Positions 7,770 to 16,821 of a stretch of 64,000 bases of DNA are shown piece after piece (position 1 is the first letter of the stretch; every line of letters begins with the position of its first letter). Origin of the DNA: Lachnospiraceae bacterium (lineage in GTDB: Bacteria; Bacillota; Clostridia; Lachnospirales; Lachnospiraceae). The notes beneath the pieces are model-generated. The model had not been told where the DNA came from and did not search any database. It saw only the letters and a list, made by a program, of their open reading frames with translations. The stretch spans positions 1 through 64,000 of the forward strand of contig CABJAB010000006.1 in NCBI GenBank assembly GCA_902363445.1. The letters run 5' to 3'. The position numbers were made by a program, and so were the translations under genes.

Positions 7770-7849
7770 GACCGCCTGGGAAATATTTACATGGGACTAT
7801 TTAAGCATTTCCCACAATATACTGTAACAACGCCATTTGAGGTACTGCC

Positions 7850-9400
7850 ATGAAAAAAAGGAGACAAAAAAACCCGCTGATCCTGGGTACCCTGCTCTTG
7901 ACCGCCTCCGGAATCGCCGCGCGGGTCGCCGGCTTCTTTTACCGGATTTTTCTTTCACATAAAATCAGTACAGAGGCCATGGGGCTCTACCAGCTGGTAT
8001 ATCCCATATACGGCATCTGCTTTTCCCTCTGCTGCGGGTCCATCCAGACGGCCATATCCCGGTTTGTGGCGGCTGAGCACGGTAAAAAAGGAGAGGGCAA
8101 CAGCCGCCGGTATCTCGCCTGCGGGCTGATCCTCGCCCTCTCTCTTTCCTTCGCCGCCGCGGCCATCATGTATCAGTATGCCCCGTTTCTGGCTCTCCAT
8201 GTATTGTCGGAGCCCCGCTGTGAAAACCTGCTCCGTATCCTGTCCTTCTCTGTCCCCATGAGCGCCGTACACGCCTGTATCTGCGGTTATTATTATGGGC
8301 GCAGCAAAGCGCAGGTCCCTGCGGCCGCACAGCTGATTGAACAATGTGTCCGCATCATGACTGTGATCGCCGTCGTTTACATGGCGGAATCATCGGGAAA
8401 GACCATCACCGCCGCATACGCGGTAGTCGGCCATCTGGCCGGTGAGGCCGGCGCCCTTCTCTCCAGCCTCCTGGCCTTTTCCTTCCATGCTTCCAAACAG
8501 TCACGGGAAAGAGGCTCTGTCCAAGGGAAGGTTTCCGAGCCTTCTTCATATGGCCTTTTGTTCCGCAACCTGGTCCTGATGGTCCTGCCTCTCACGGCAA
8601 ACCGGCTGGTCATCAGCTTCCTGCAGAGTGCCGAAGCCATCATGATTCCAGGGCGGCTGAGGAGCTTCGGCCTGTCCTCCGGCGACGCCCTGAGCCTGTA
8701 TGGAGTCCTGACCGGGATGTCCCTGCCTTTTATCCTGTTTCCGACAGCCATCACCAATTCTCTTTCGGTCATGCTGCTCCCCCATATCGCAGAAGCCCAG
8801 TCCATGAAGGCGTATGAGAGCATCAATTATTCCTCCGCGATATCCATACGATACAGCCTATACATCGGAATCCTGTTCGCCGGGATCTTCCTTTATTTCG
8901 GCCCTTCGGTAGGACCGGTCATCTTTCACAATGAAACGGCAGGCAGCTTTCTGTCCGTCCTGGCGTGGCTGTGCCCGTTCCTCTACGTGTCCGGAACACT
9001 AAACAGCATCATCAACGGTCTGGGCTACGCAAAGACCACCTTCTTTCATACGGCCATAGGCCTGACCATACGGCTCTGCTTCGTCATGTTCCTGATTCCC
9101 AGGCTTGGGATACGCGCTTATCTGTATGGACTGCTGTGCAGCGAGCTCACCATCACCCTGTTTCACCTGAATTTCCTGCGAAAAAAGATCGAGCTGCCAT
9201 TTTCACCCTTTTATGAGCTCATCCGTCCCACCCTGGCCGTTTTTCTGTCCATCGGCATTACCATGGCTCACGCATCCCTTCCCATCCATGAAGGAATGCC
9301 CGCCCTGCTGGACCTGCTGGTTTCCGGGATTCTGTTCGTCGTCTGCTTCCTATTTTTCCTGTATGTGACAAGGCATAAACATTCCGCCTCCCGACTTTAG
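7850..9400 (+). CDS. spoVB: SpoVB/YtgP-type polysaccharide flippase
   Basis: 516 residues with about 14 membrane segments, in the MOP/MviN superfamily. The N-terminus (GTLLLTASGIAARVAGFFYR, then HKISTEAMGLYQLVYPIYG) matches the SpoVB/YtgP pattern. Members flip lipid-linked cell-wall or spore-cortex precursors. GAGG lies upstream of the ATG. Members of this family are paralogous in sporeformers, so the exact role (cortex versus vegetative wall) is open. Confidence 0.85.
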   Translation: MKKRRQKNPLILGTLLLTASGIAARVAGFFYRIFLSHKISTEAMGLYQLVYPIYGICFSLCCGSIQTAISRFVAAEHGKKGEGNSRRYLACGLILALSLSFAAAAIMYQYAPFLALHVLSEPRCENLLRILSFSVPMSAVHACICGYYYGRSKAQVPAAAQLIEQCVRIMTVIAVVYMAESSGKTITAAYAVVGHLAGEAGALLSSLLAFSFHASKQSRERGSVQGKVSEPSSYGLLFRNLVLMVLPLTANRLVISFLQSAEAIMIPGRLRSFGLSSGDALSLYGVLTGMSLPFILFPTAITNSLSVMLLPHIAEAQSMKAYESINYSSAISIRYSLYIGILFAGIFLYFGPSVGPVIFHNETAGSFLSVLAWLCPFLYVSGTLNSIINGLGYAKTTFFHTAIGLTIRLCFVMFLIPRLGIRAYLYGLLCSELTITLFHLNFLRKKIELPFSPFYELIRPTLAVFLSIGITMAHASLPIHEGMPALLDLLVSGILFVVCFLFFLYVTRHKHSASRL

Positions 9401-9437
9401 TGAAACCTATTATCTCAAATCAATCAAGGAGCTGAAT

Positions 9438-9950
9438 ATGAATACTGAACACAAAAAGTTATTTCGCTGCACGCTTCTCGGCATCCTCCTGGTATCTGTC
9501 TTCGGCTCTCTGCTGCATTTCGCCTATGGTGCAAGCGGAGAGAATTTCCTCGTGGGGCTTGTCTCCCCTGTGAATGAATCCACCTGGGAACATATGAAGC
9601 TTTTATTTTTTCCCATGCTCCTGTATCTGCTCCTGGCGCTGCCGAGGCTTAAGTCTTCCTGGCCCTGCGTAGTCTCCGCGCTACCTTCCGGAATACTTGC
9701 CGGCGCCTTTCTGATACCGATCCTCTTTTATACCTACAGCGGGGTCCTGGGCTTCCACAATCTCATACTGGATATCGCCGTTTTCCTCGTAAGCACAGCG
9801 GCCGGGTTCCTCATCTTTTACCGCCGCGCCCTGAACTGCCGGTCGGAAAGGTATTCTCTGACTCTAAATCTGCTTCTTATGATCATCGGGGGCCTATTCT
9901 TCCTATTCACCTATTTTCCGCCCTCTATAGGACTGTTCGTATCCCCTTGA
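9438..9950 (+). CDS. DUF6512-type membrane protein
   Basis: 170 residues, five membrane segments. The loop GLVSPVNESTWEHMKLLFFP is the hallmark of a small clostridial membrane family of unknown function. AAGGAG precedes the ATG. It follows the flippase gene by 37 bases on the same strand and may share its message. Confidence 0.75.
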   Translation: MNTEHKKLFRCTLLGILLVSVFGSLLHFAYGASGENFLVGLVSPVNESTWEHMKLLFFPMLLYLLLALPRLKSSWPCVVSALPSGILAGAFLIPILFYTYSGVLGFHNLILDIAVFLVSTAAGFLIFYRRALNCRSERYSLTLNLLLMIIGGLFFLFTYFPPSIGLFVSP

Positions 9951-10435
9951 TCAACGGCAAATTTAAAAACAATTGGAAATTATCGCTAAATCACTGGATA
10001 TGTCAGTGTTTGTAACAACTTTATATATAGAATTTTTAAAAAATGGGGGTATTATAAAGTTTAGTAGACAGCCATTCCACAGTTTGTTGAAATATTTGTT
10101 CTTCGGTTTCAGAAAATAATACCACTAAAATTTTCCCATTTCATTGTCCTCCCCTCAAATTCTATGTAGACTTTACGTTTCTTAAATTTGTATTTTTCGC
10201 TCTAAATAACTTCTCGATCAACTGGCATATGTAAGCGAAATTTGAAGTAGTAATAAATTACTGTTCGTTTTTTCAAAATCGTTACATTCCTATACTTTTT
10301 CTATGTTCAAGATGTAGTCCTATATGTCCGATGCCCAATATTACACTTGCGATCGGAAGAGAAATAACTCTTCCATATATTAACCATCCTTTTCCAAAAT
10401 ACATTTTGCTTCATTACACCAAATAAAAAGATAAC
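9951..10435. other. AT-rich intergenic stretch, no intact gene
   Basis: About 480 bases, clearly lower in GC than both flanks. I see no full-length frame or RNA gene. It contains the remains of one small gene (10036-10144) and looks like decayed, possibly acquired DNA. Confidence 0.5.
10036..10144 (-). pseudogene. Remnant of a small gene with a frameshift
   Basis: On the minus strand GGGGAGG precedes an ATG at 10142-10144 that reads MKWENFSGIIF and stops. In the +1 frame, the same DNA continues with a plausible protein (VVLFSETEEQIFQQTVEWLS, then TKLYNTPIF). One frameshift near codon 9 would join them. The family is not recognised. Confidence 0.3.
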
Positions 10436-10461
10436 GGCCCGCATGCATAAAGCAGCGGGCC
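10436..10461 (-). terminator. Rho-independent terminator after metA
   Basis: GGCCCGC and GCGGGCC form a seven-base GC stem. On the minus strand it is followed by GTTATCTTTTTATTT. It ends the rluF-ligA-metA transcript. Confidence 0.85.
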
Positions 10462-10489
10462 ATTTATATAAAAGCGGACTCCCTCATAT

Positions 10490-11395
10490 TTACAAAATAT
10501 ACGGCGTCACCTGATACACATAAAAATTGATCCAGTTGGTATAAAGGGCATTGGCATGCATCCTCCATGTGAGAAGAGGTCTCTCCTCCGGATTATTCTC
10601 CGGATAATAATTCACCGGAACTGCCGTATCCATTCCCTTTCCCCGGTCACGGCGGTATTCCCCATCCAGCGTGACCCTGTCATATTCGGGATGTCCCATG
10701 ACAAAGATATGCCGCCCGTCACGGCTCTGTACCAGAAACACGCCTGCCTCGTCAGATTCTGCCAATATGATAAGCTCCGGGCAGGCAGCGATATCCTCTT
10801 TCCGCACATAAGTATACCTGGAATGAGGCGCGCGGAACACATCGTCAAATCCTCTCACCAACGGGACCGTCCGGTCCAGCACCTTATGATCGTAAACACC
10901 GAACAGCTTTTTTTTCATCTCGTGTTTCTGAATCCCATAGTGATAATACAGGCCTGCCTGTGCTCCCCAGCAGATATGTACCGTAGAGGTCACATGAGTC
11001 TTTCCCCATTCCATGATCTTCGAAAGCTCCGGCCAATAGTCTACTTCTTCAAATTTCATCTGTTCCACCGGAGCCCCTGTGATGATCATGCCGTCAAATT
11101 TTTGCTCGCGGATGGCATCAAACGTCACATAAAACTTGTTCAGGTGGCTCACAGAGGTATGAGTAGACTCGTGGGAGGACATGTGCAGGAATGTGATGTC
11201 CAGTTGAATCGGCGTATTGGAAAGAGAACGGAGAAGCTGTGTCTCCGTATCCTCTTTAATGGGCATCAGATTCAGGATCACGATCTGCAGAGGACGGATG
11301 TCCTGAGAAACAGCGCGGTTCTCATCCATGATGAAAATGTTTTCCGTTTCGAGTATCGCGCGCGCGGGCAAATCATTTTGTATCTTAATGGGCAT
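10490..11395 (-). CDS. metA: Homoserine O-acetyltransferase (MetA type)
   Basis: 301 residues, standard MetA length. The catalytic C142 (HICWGAQAG), H235 and E237 (GHPEYD) are present. Residue 111 is Glu (APVEQM); in characterised MetA enzymes Glu at 111 gives acetyl-CoA and Gly succinyl-CoA specificity, so this enzyme should make O-acetylhomoserine, the first committed step to methionine. AGGAGAGAG precedes the ATG. It is last in the rluF-ligA-metA transcript. Confidence 0.95.
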   Translation of the reverse strand: MPIKIQNDLPARAILETENIFIMDENRAVSQDIRPLQIVILNLMPIKEDTETQLLRSLSNTPIQLDITFLHMSSHESTHTSVSHLNKFYVTFDAIREQKFDGMIITGAPVEQMKFEEVDYWPELSKIMEWGKTHVTSTVHICWGAQAGLYYHYGIQKHEMKKKLFGVYDHKVLDRTVPLVRGFDDVFRAPHSRYTYVRKEDIAACPELIILAESDEAGVFLVQSRDGRHIFVMGHPEYDRVTLDGEYRRDRGKGMDTAVPVNYYPENNPEERPLLTWRMHANALYTNWINFYVYQVTPYIL

Positions 11396-11405
11396 AGTCT
11401 CTCTC

Positions 11406-13367
11406 CTATTCTGTCATATTCAGAAATTCCTCTTCCGATATAATGGGAATTCCAAGCTCCTTTGCTTTTTTATTCTTCGAGGAACCTGACAAACTGTCAT
11501 TGTTTATGAGGTAATCGGTCCTGGCCGTAACGGAGCCCGTCACTTTACCGCCCAGAGATTCGATCAGTGCCTTTGCCTCGTTCCGGTTTCCAAACCGTTC
11601 CAAAGACCCTGTGATGACAAACGTCTTTCCGGCCAGGATCTGTGTTTCTGCTGATGCCACTTCATCATGAAATGTCACCAGCGAAAGCATTCGGTCCGCC
11701 TCCTCATTATTCTTCTCTGACTGAAAATAGGATATCATGCCGTCGGCGATCACCGGGCCGATACCGTCTATCTGCTCCAGTTCCTCCCGGTCCGCATGGC
11801 GGAGCCTGTCAAAGTCGTAGTCAAACGCCTTGCAGAGCATCTTTGCGTTGGCCACTCCGATATTAGCGATTCCCAGCCCATAGACAAAGCGGGGCATGGT
11901 CGTGTCCTTCGCTTTTTCCAAAGACGCCTGAAGATTTTCGTAGGATCTCTCCCCAAAACCATCCATGGAAATAATCTGCTCCCGGTAGCGGTCCAGATAA
12001 AAAAGATCCGCAAATTCCCGTACAAAGCCTGCATCCACAAATTTCTCCAGAGTCGCTTCGGACAGCCCTTCGATATTCATGGCATCCCGGCTCACAAACA
12101 AAGAAAAACGCTTGATCCGTTTAGCCTGGCACTCCGGATTCGTGCAGTACAGCGATTTCACGTCGTTTTCCTGCCGTATCTCTGTAACGCCGCCGCAGAC
12201 GGGACAGGCCTCTGGTATTTCCAGGCTTCCGCTCCGCGTCAGATTGTCCGCGATCTGAGGGATGATCATATTGGCCTTATACACCGTGATCTCGTCCCCG
12301 GCACCCAGCTCCAGGGCCTCCATGATGCTCAGATTATGGACGCTGGCCCTGCTGACTGTGGTCCCTTCCAATTCCACCGGCTCAAATACGGCTACCGGAT
12401 TGATCAGCCCAGTCCTGGAAGCGCTCCATTCAATATACGAAAGATGAGTGGGCTGAATCTCGTCCGCCCACTTAAACGCGATGGAATCCCGGGGGAATTT
12501 CGCGGTCCTGCCCAGAGAACGGCCATATTCTATATCATCGAAAATCAGAACCAGGCCATCGGACGGGAAGTCGTTGTCCCCGATCCGGCCGGCAAAATCC
12601 GCAACTGTATCCGTCACAGTTTCTCGGCTGACTTTCCTGTACTCCACCACGTCAAATCCCTGCTCAGAAAGCCACAGGAACTGATTCTCTCTGGAGTTTC
12701 CAAAGTCCACGCCTTCCGCTTTCACCAAAGAAAACGCAAAAAAATTTACATTCCGCTTCGCTGTGATCTCGTTGTTCAGCTGGCGGACCGTTCCGCTGCA
12801 GAGGTTCCGGGGATTTTTATATCTCGCATCCACTTCTGCAATCTCTGCATTTATCTTATAAAAATCTGAATATTTGATCACGGCCTCTCCGCGAAGCACT
12901 ACTTCCCCGCGGCAGGCGATCGTAAGGGGTACATTGGCAAACACACGGGCATTATTCGTAATGACTTCTCCCACTTCCCCGTTTCCCCGGGTGACTGCTT
13001 TGTCAAGCTGTCCGTCCCGGTAGGTCAGCACAATGGTCAGTCCGTCCAGCTTCCAGGACAAGAGGCCGTCCTTATCTCCCAGCCATTCGGCCAGCGCTCC
13101 CGCATCCTTTGTCTTATCCAGAGACAGCATCGGACTCTCGTGTGCCTCCTTTGGAAGCTCACTCAGCAGTTCATAGCCCACCTGTGTGGTAGGGCTCTTG
13201 GATAAGGTGATCCCTGTTTCCTTCTCCAAAGCCACAAGCTCATCGTACCGTGCGTCATACTCATAATTGCTCATGATCTCCCGGCTCTCCTGATAATAGG
13301 CCTTTCCCGCCTCTCTCAGGAGATTCACCAGCTCCTTCATCCGTGCGATCTGTCTTTCCTTTTCCAT
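11406..13367 (-). CDS. ligA: NAD-dependent DNA ligase LigA
   Basis: 653 residues. The adenylation lysine is K106 (WKLDG). OB fold, zinc finger (CPVCGG...CTNPECQAK), helix-hairpin-helix repeats and a C-terminal BRCT domain ([19 protein letters not shown]) follow in the usual order. It seals nicks with NAD+. I take the ATG at 13367: the GTG three codons earlier belongs to its SD (AGGTG, seven bases upstream). Confidence 0.95.
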   Translation of the reverse strand: MEKERQIARMKELVNLLREAGKAYYQESREIMSNYEYDARYDELVALEKETGITLSKSPTTQVGYELLSELPKEAHESPMLSLDKTKDAGALAEWLGDKDGLLSWKLDGLTIVLTYRDGQLDKAVTRGNGEVGEVITNNARVFANVPLTIACRGEVVLRGEAVIKYSDFYKINAEIAEVDARYKNPRNLCSGTVRQLNNEITAKRNVNFFAFSLVKAEGVDFGNSRENQFLWLSEQGFDVVEYRKVSRETVTDTVADFAGRIGDNDFPSDGLVLIFDDIEYGRSLGRTAKFPRDSIAFKWADEIQPTHLSYIEWSASRTGLINPVAVFEPVELEGTTVSRASVHNLSIMEALELGAGDEITVYKANMIIPQIADNLTRSGSLEIPEACPVCGGVTEIRQENDVKSLYCTNPECQAKRIKRFSLFVSRDAMNIEGLSEATLEKFVDAGFVREFADLFYLDRYREQIISMDGFGERSYENLQASLEKAKDTTMPRFVYGLGIANIGVANAKMLCKAFDYDFDRLRHADREELEQIDGIGPVIADGMISYFQSEKNNEEADRMLSLVTFHDEVASAETQILAGKTFVITGSLERFGNRNEAKALIESLGGKVTGSVTARTDYLINNDSLSGSSKNKKAKELGIPIISEEEFLNMTE

Positions 13368-13388
13368 TCTAAGCACCTGTCCGTTGTC

Positions 13389-14144
13389 TTAACGATTTTT
13401 ATTCTTATTGAGCTCTTTCCACGGCTTTCCGCTGGAGTCCTTAAGGAGCTCCTGAAGCGCTCCATACTCCTCTGAAGTCGCTTCCCGATAACTTCCGACG
13501 GGAATGCCGTCCACGGTGAAGTTCATGACCCTTACCCGCCTGAGTCCTCTCACACGGTAATCAAAATACTCACACATCCGCCGAATCTGACGGTTGAGCC
13601 CCTGAACCAGGATTATGCGGAATTCCTGCGGCCCGGTCTTTTCTATCCGGCAGGGCGCCGTCACCGTATCCAGGATCGGCACGCCTTTTGCCATAGCCTG
13701 CAGGAACTCAGATGTCACCGGTTTGTTCACCTTCACCAGATATTCCTTGCTATGAGCATTTCCCCTCCGGAGTATTTTATTCACCAGCTCTCCCTGGTTT
13801 GTCATCAGAATCAACCCTTCTGATTCCTTATCCAGGCGCCCGACCGGATACACGCGGATCGGATAGTTTACCAGGTCCACGATATTTTTTTCGCCTTTAA
13901 ATTCCGCAGTGGTACATACCACTCCCGACGGCTTATTCACCAGGAGGAGCACCGGACGTTCCTTTCCTCCCACCGCCTTACCGTCCACACATACCTGCTG
14001 GCCCGGCAAGACCTTCTGGCCCATGGACGCGGTCCCGCCGTCCACCGCCACTCTGCCCTGCGAGGTGAGCCGGTCAGCTTCCCTGCGGGAGCAGACGCCT
14101 GCTTCACTCAAATATTTATTCAAACGGATTCCCTGTTCTTCCAC
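13389..14144 (-). CDS. rluF: Pseudouridine synthase of the RsuA/RluB/RluF group
   Basis: 251 residues. An S4 RNA-binding domain (about 5-60, IRLNKYLSEAGVCSRREADR) precedes a catalytic domain with the Asp motif PVGRLDKESEGL and the C-terminal GLNRQIRRMCEYFDYRVRGL. It isomerises uridine in 23S rRNA, probably a RluF-type site. It is first in a transcript with ligA and metA, 21 bases before ligA. Confidence 0.85.
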   Translation of the reverse strand: MEEQGIRLNKYLSEAGVCSRREADRLTSQGRVAVDGGTASMGQKVLPGQQVCVDGKAVGGKERPVLLLVNKPSGVVCTTAEFKGEKNIVDLVNYPIRVYPVGRLDKESEGLILMTNQGELVNKILRRGNAHSKEYLVKVNKPVTSEFLQAMAKGVPILDTVTAPCRIEKTGPQEFRIILVQGLNRQIRRMCEYFDYRVRGLRRVRVMNFTVDGIPVGSYREATSEEYGALQELLKDSSGKPWKELNKNKNR

Positions 14145-14208
14145 GATCTGCGTATCCTCCGGCTTCCTATATTAAATGCTGCAAACAACGTTTTGATTCT
14201 AATGCTTT

Positions 14209-14237
14209 ATTATAACTTTCCTTCCGGACATAGTCAA
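14209..14237 (-). promoter_or_regulatory. Promoter of rluF-ligA-metA
   Basis: TTGACT (14232-14237), 17-base spacer, TATAAT (14209-14214) on the minus strand, about 65 bases before rluF. Confidence 0.75.
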
Positions 14238-14281
14238 GCAAAGAGAGCTTCTCCCGCCCCGTCTTCGGGGTTCGCCTATGC

Positions 14282-14641
14282 TCAGTACACTTCTGCCCCA
14301 AAGGGCATAAGCGCCAGCTTTGCCAGCTTGAACTGCTGCATCCCAAAGGGAATCCCTACGATGGTCACGCAGAACAAAAGTCCCAGTACCGCGAACTCCA
14401 GGGCCATAGGAAGTCCCGATACGATCAGCCAGATCATGTTCAATAAGAAGGAGCCTGCGCCGCCGCCATAATGGACCTCCTTTCCAAAAGGAAAAAAGCT
14501 GAGGCCCGCGAATTTAAAGCACTGTACGCCTATGGGGATACCCACGATGCTTATGCACCACAGACAGCCCGCCAGGCACCAGCTGAGGCCGCTTAAAAGG
14601 CCTCCGAAAACAAACCAGATAACATTTCCCAACAATCCCAT
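14282..14641 (-). CDS. yccF: YccF-domain membrane protein
   Basis: 119 residues made of two tandem YccF domains. The motif CISIVGIPIGVQCFKFAGLS recurs as CVTIVGIPFGMQQFKLAKLA. Four membrane segments. The family's function is unknown. It starts four bases after the 154-residue gene, so both should be controlled by the upstream manganese-type riboswitch. Confidence 0.85.
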   Translation of the reverse strand: MGLLGNVIWFVFGGLLSGLSWCLAGCLWCISIVGIPIGVQCFKFAGLSFFPFGKEVHYGGGAGSFLLNMIWLIVSGLPMALEFAVLGLLFCVTIVGIPFGMQQFKLAKLALMPFGAEVY

Positions 14642-14645
14642 ATCA

Positions 14646-15110
14646 TTACCTCCCGTCTTCCAGGCAGAGGCCGGAATACCAGCGTTTTAAGCTCATCAGA
14701 ATCTCTTCTACTCTTATCCTGGCATCCTCGACCTGCTCCCTGGCTTCCTGTATCCTGGACTGGACCATCCAGTCCGCTACCAGTCCGTCAAAAAAGAAAT
14801 CCGCAAAGGTCAGAAAACTTCCGATCTCCACTTGAAACTCCATGGGCACCTGTATATCCGACAATTCCTTCTGAAACTGCAGCAGGTGAATCTTAGCCCG
14901 CTCGATCTCCTCCCTGGCATCGTCGATCTTGGAATGCTTGATCAGGCTGGCGAAAAACCCTCCGCCAAACATATCCCAGACGCCCCATCCCCTGGCGCTT
15001 CCCAAATGATTCTCCGCACATTTCAGGCTGTGAAGCGCCTGTTCTCCGGCTTCGATCGCCTCACAAACCTCCCGCGTCTGTTTCCTCAGCATATAATTCT
15101 TTTCCTCCAT
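14646..15110 (-). CDS. Uncharacterised coiled-coil protein under riboswitch control
   Basis: 154 residues, soluble, mostly helical. An internal pseudo-repeat is visible: FFASLIKHSKIDDAREEIER against GLVADWMVQSRIQEAREQVE, so two similar helical hairpins. No known catalytic motif. AGGAAAGGAG precedes the ATG. It is the first gene after a yybP-ykoY riboswitch and terminator, so expression probably rises with Mn2+. It pairs with the YccF protein and may form one membrane-associated unit (inference). Confidence 0.7.
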   Translation of the reverse strand: MEEKNYMLRKQTREVCEAIEAGEQALHSLKCAENHLGSARGWGVWDMFGGGFFASLIKHSKIDDAREEIERAKIHLLQFQKELSDIQVPMEFQVEIGSFLTFADFFFDGLVADWMVQSRIQEAREQVEDARIRVEEILMSLKRWYSGLCLEDGR

Positions 15111-15190
15111 ATGTCTCCTTTCCTGCCCTCAGGCATTTCCTGCGGCAGATAAGAAACTGGATATATTTCATTATCAGATTCCATCTTATA

Positions 15191-15326
15191 TGAAATAAAA
15201 AAGACTTTTATTCCAGCACACCTGCCACAATAAAAGTCTTGCACTTCTCATTTGATACGGATACCTCTTCGGTATCGGGTGACGATTTCAAACCCGTCTC
15301 ACGACGTTTGGCTACTCCCTCTTATT
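15191..15326 (-). promoter_or_regulatory. yybP-ykoY (manganese) riboswitch with terminator
   Basis: Minus strand. The aptamer runs 15326 to 15229: P1 arm AATAAGAG (15319-15326) pairs with CTTTTATT (15229-15236). The family signatures GGGAGTAGCC, TCGTCA and GCAAGAC are present, and an inner hairpin GATACC/GGTATC. The 3' P1 arm is shared with a perfect 12-base terminator stem (15201-15212 with 15229-15240) followed by TTTTATTTC. This is the layout of an ON switch: metal-bound P1 blocks the terminator. Downstream genes are 15110-14646 and yccF. Confidence 0.82.
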
Positions 15327-15333
15327 GAGAGGC

Positions 15334-15362
15334 ATTATAGCATATGCCTTTCAATCTGTCAA
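15334..15362 (-). promoter_or_regulatory. Promoter of the riboswitch transcript
   Basis: TTGACA (15357-15362), 17-base spacer, TATAAT (15334-15339). The -35 box overlaps the stop codon of the upstream MATE gene, so the riboswitch unit has its own start and is not just read from the MATE gene. Confidence 0.85.
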
Positions 15363-16702
15363 TCAAAAGACGTCATTCTCCTCTCCCTCTTGCTAAAATA
15401 TGAAAACAGACAAGGTAAGGACACAGTAAGGGTCAGCACCTCTGCCGCCGGTATGGACAGCCATACGCCGTCGGCTCCCAGAATACGGGGCAGCACCAGC
15501 ACCGCAGCCACGATAAAGACAAAGGTCCTCAGAAAAGAAATCAAAGCGGAGGTCTTCCCGTCCGACAAGGCGGTGAAAATCCCGGAAGCCAGGATATTCG
15601 TCCCGGCAAACAGATAATTGAACGCGAATAAGGTCCCTCCCCTGCTGGCCAGTTCATAGGCTTCTGTCCCCTTCTTCATAAAAACCTGGGCGATCAGAGG
15701 CGCTCCCGCCCATGCGGCAGCGGTGATGATGACCGCGGAGATCATCACGAAGCGGATGGAGATCCGATATATCCTCCGCAGCAGCTCCTTCCGCCCGGCG
15801 CCCAGATTATAGCTGAATACCGGCGCCACACCGATGCTGAATCCCAGGTACAGGGCGTTGAACAGAAACTGGCCGTACAGGACCACTGTCATGGCCGCCA
15901 CTCCGGGCTCCTTTGCCAGCTTCAGCATAATGATGTTGAACAAATATGTGATGACCGCCGTGGACAGGTTCGTGACCATCTCAGAAGAACCGTTGAAGCA
16001 GCTGTTTCCCAGGACTCTTCCGTCAAATTTCGGCTTTGCAAACCGAAGGCCGGTCTTTCGGAACGCAAAAAACAGGAGTCCCGCCGCCGCGGGGATGGAC
16101 TGCCCGATCCCGGTGGCCAGAGCCGCGCCTGCGACTCCCATTCCGACAGGGCCCATGAAAACATAATCCAGTATGATATTGGCAATCCCCCCGGCCAAGA
16201 TCAGTCCCAGTCCAAGCTTGGGCCTGCCTGCCGTCACAAAGAAGGACTGAAACAGCATCTGCAGCATGCACATGGGCGCAAAATACAAGATGACGCTCAG
16301 ATAGGCGGCACTGTATTCTATCAGCGCGTCCGTAGCCCCGAGAAGACGGCACAGAGGCTCCAGATACAGATTTCCGAGGACCATTCCCAGCACGCCCATT
16401 CCGACGCCCACTAAAATGATCATCGTAAAATTCTCATTGGCTTCTTTTTCCTTTTTCTCACCGATTTTTTTTGCTATTACAGCGCTTCCCCCAGTCGCCA
16501 GCATGATGCCTACCGCCATCAGTACATTTGCCGCCGGATAAACGATATTGTTGGCCGACAGAGCAAGGCTTCCTACCATCCGTGAGATAAAAATCCCATC
16601 CACAATGGTATAAAGGGACATGAACATCATCATGATTATGGTAGGGAGCGCGAACCGTATCAATGAAAAAAATTTGAATTCCTGTGAAATTGAATTACTC
16701 AT
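15359..16702 (-). CDS. MATE-family efflux transporter
   Basis: 447 residues, 12 membrane segments. N-terminal IRFALPTIIMMMFMSLYTIV and the inter-domain pattern are typical of Na+/H+-coupled multidrug MATE pumps. The start at 16702 is set by GAGGGAG; an upstream in-frame ATG at 16786 lies beyond the promoter. It is divergent from a MerR-family regulator with a MerR-type promoter between them, so induction by a drug-like ligand is likely. Confidence 0.88.
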   Translation of the reverse strand: MSNSISQEFKFFSLIRFALPTIIMMMFMSLYTIVDGIFISRMVGSLALSANNIVYPAANVLMAVGIMLATGGSAVIAKKIGEKKEKEANENFTMIILVGVGMGVLGMVLGNLYLEPLCRLLGATDALIEYSAAYLSVILYFAPMCMLQMLFQSFFVTAGRPKLGLGLILAGGIANIILDYVFMGPVGMGVAGAALATGIGQSIPAAAGLLFFAFRKTGLRFAKPKFDGRVLGNSCFNGSSEMVTNLSTAVITYLFNIIMLKLAKEPGVAAMTVVLYGQFLFNALYLGFSIGVAPVFSYNLGAGRKELLRRIYRISIRFVMISAVIITAAAWAGAPLIAQVFMKKGTEAYELASRGGTLFAFNYLFAGTNILASGIFTALSDGKTSALISFLRTFVFIVAAVLVLPRILGADGVWLSIPAAEVLTLTVSLPCLFSYFSKRERRMTSFD

Positions 16703-16743
16703 AATACTCCCTCTTTCCTTTACTTTTTCCTCTTCCATGAGGT

Positions 16744-16774
16744 ATGATAAGATATCGGGTAACCCAATAGTCAA
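16744..16774 (-). promoter_or_regulatory. MerR-type promoter of the MATE gene
   Basis: TTGACT (16769-16774) and TATCAT (16744-16749) are separated by 19 bases instead of 17, and the spacer carries the dyad GGGTTACCC. A 19-base spacer is the signature of promoters activated by MerR-family DNA distortion. Confidence 0.75.
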
Positions 16775-16821
16775 TAGAAAATACAAATTTTTACATTATG
16801 AAAGGTTAAATCGGTCCGGAT

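Noticed and set aside
15252..15617. Plus-strand frame across the riboswitch
   Set aside because: It lies opposite the riboswitch and the end of the MATE gene. The minus-strand promoter, aptamer and terminator explain this DNA.
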